Source: Pseudomonas nunensis
GTDB taxonomy: Bacteria > Pseudomonadota > Gammaproteobacteria > Pseudomonadales > Pseudomonadaceae
DNA length: 64,000 bases
Direction: 5' to 3'
NCBI RefSeq assembly: GCF_024296925.1
Contig: NZ_CP101125.1
Span: forward strand, 5,892,501 to 5,956,500
A program made the translations under genes and the position numbers. The notes beneath the pieces are model-generated. The model made no database searches. It was not told where the DNA came from and saw only the letters and a list, made by a program, of their open reading frames with translations. This document shows positions 63,199-64,000 of the stretch, one piece after another. Position 1 is the stretch's first letter. Each line of letters starts with the position of its first letter.

Positions 63199-64000
63199 TC
63201 AGAGTTTGGCAGCAGCCAACTCAGGCACCACCCAATCCGTCACTTTGAACGGCTTGCGAATCAACTTCTGCTGCGAAGCCAAATCCACCGCATCCTGCAA
63301 TTTCCCCAGGAACACCGGGTCCAGGGTCGACGGGAAGACTTCGCTCAACTTCTGATCCTTCAAATCCTGCTGAAGAATCACCGCCGGATAACTCGCCAGC
63401 CCCGACACCAACTGAATGTACGCATCCTTGTTGCTGTCCTGGGTCAGCCACTCCACCGCTTGCTGTTGCGCCTTCAGCAATTTCGCAACGACGTCAGGAT
63501 GCTCGTCGACAAACTTGCCAGTGCCGACCAACACCGCCTGCACACTGCCCGCGCCACCCAGATCCTTGGTGTTCAACGGCAACTCGGCCAGCCCTTTGGC
63601 TTGCAACGCCGTCAGCCCGGAGCTGCCCCAGGACGCATCGATCTGCTTGGCCGCCAACGCCGCGACCGCACCGTTGAAGTCCAGGTTGATCACCCTCACG
63701 TCTTTCTCGCTCAACCCCTGGCTGGCCAGTGCTGCGTCGAAGGACAACTGCGTAGCGGTGCCACGGAAGATCGCCACGCGTTTGCCTTTGAGGTCTTGCA
63801 GGGTTTTGATCCCCGAGCCGGGCACCACGCCCAGATACTGTTTCACGCCCCGCGCGGAGGCGCTGAGCAGCCGCGTATCCAAACCGTTGGACTTACCGAT
63901 GATTGCCGCGAGATCGCCGAGATAAGCCAGGTCCACCTGACCGTTGGCGAACGCTTCGTTGATCACCGGACCAGCGCCCTTGAAGAAACTCCACTGAATC
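63199..64000 (-). CDS. Sulfonate/sulfate-ester ABC binding protein (AtsR/SsuA-like, 5' part outside window)
   Basis: The frame is open to the right edge, so the N-terminus with the signal peptide is missing; the visible ~266 residues form most of the mature protein. IQWSFFKGAGPVINEAFANG at the edge, then VDLAYLGDLAAIIGKSNGLD, YLGVVPGSGIKTLQDLKGKR and RGTATQLSFDAALASQGLSE are typical of SsuA/AtsR-type aliphatic-sulfonate or sulfate-ester binding proteins. Its place beside atsK and a LysR gene recalls the atsRBC-atsK arrangement of P. putida, so AtsR is the more specific reading, held loosely. Confidence 0.82.
   Translation of the reverse strand, partial: IQWSFFKGAGPVINEAFANGQVDLAYLGDLAAIIGKSNGLDTRLLSASARGVKQYLGVVPGSGIKTLQDLKGKRVAIFRGTATQLSFDAALASQGLSEKDVRVINLDFNGAVAALAAKQIDASWGSSGLTALQAKGLAELPLNTKDLGGAGSVQAVLVGTGKFVDEHPDVVAKLLKAQQQAVEWLTQDSNKDAYIQLVSGLASYPAVILQQDLKDQKLSEVFPSTLDPVFLGKLQDAVDLASQQKLIRKPFKVTDWVVPELAAAKL

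Overview
The window reads as a chromosomal segment of a fluorescens-group Pseudomonas. This rests on high-GC coding DNA, the core order rimB-rimK / ompR-envZ / tex / gshA, and very many Pseudomonas-type REP/REPIN palindromes ending in variants of GTGGGAGCGGGCTTGCTCGCGAA or GTAGGAGCGAGGCTTGCCCGCGAA. No tRNA, rRNA, CRISPR, phage or transposase gene was seen. Gene identities come from reading the translated sequence and recalling families; no database was searched.

Bases 1-8438 are housekeeping: the 3' end of rimB, rimK (ribosomal protein S6 glutamylation), the ompR-envZ two-component system, tex, a hotdog thioesterase and gshA (glutathione synthesis). From about 8.7 kb to the right edge most genes deal with sulfur acquisition. 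They include taurine uptake and oxygenolysis (tauABCD, 8.7-12.4 kb) and a TonB receptor plus flavin monooxygenase operon facing a LacI-type repressor (13.8-18.6 kb). They also include serine acetyltransferase, D-cysteine desulfhydrase and a cystine ABC importer (24.9-29.6 kb). Next come two SfnB-type oxidoreductases with another flavin monooxygenase and a complete MetQNI-type importer (31.3-37.8 kb). A polar amino-acid type importer and an orphan MetQ-like binding protein lie at 45.8-50.1 kb. A sigma-54 activator domain protein follows (50.4 kb), then a tonB-exbB-exbD operon (52.2-54.2 kb), a second TonB receptor with a divergent LysR regulator, a sulfatase-fold hydrolase, atsK (sulfate-ester dioxygenase) with its divergent LysR regulator, and the start of an AtsR/SsuA-like binding protein at the edge.

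Interspersed are less related genes: an aldo/keto reductase, a HicAB toxin-antitoxin pair, a LysR-SDR-SDR cluster, the BCCT choline transporter betT with a large BetI-like palindrome, a TriABC-type efflux operon with two membrane-fusion lipoproteins, a stand-alone AAA ATPase, a SAM methyltransferase and several uncharacterised small proteins.

Read together, sulfur esters, sulfonates, sulfones, cystine and methionine-like compounds would be imported by ABC or TonB systems and oxidised by FMN- or 2-oxoglutarate-dependent oxygenases to release sulfite, sulfate or thiols for cysteine synthesis. AT-rich promoter motifs of the form CTTTAAAGNTAT or AAAGTTATTTATTT recur upstream of several of these units and may mark a shared sulfur-starvation control. 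That is inference from sequence similarity between promoters only.
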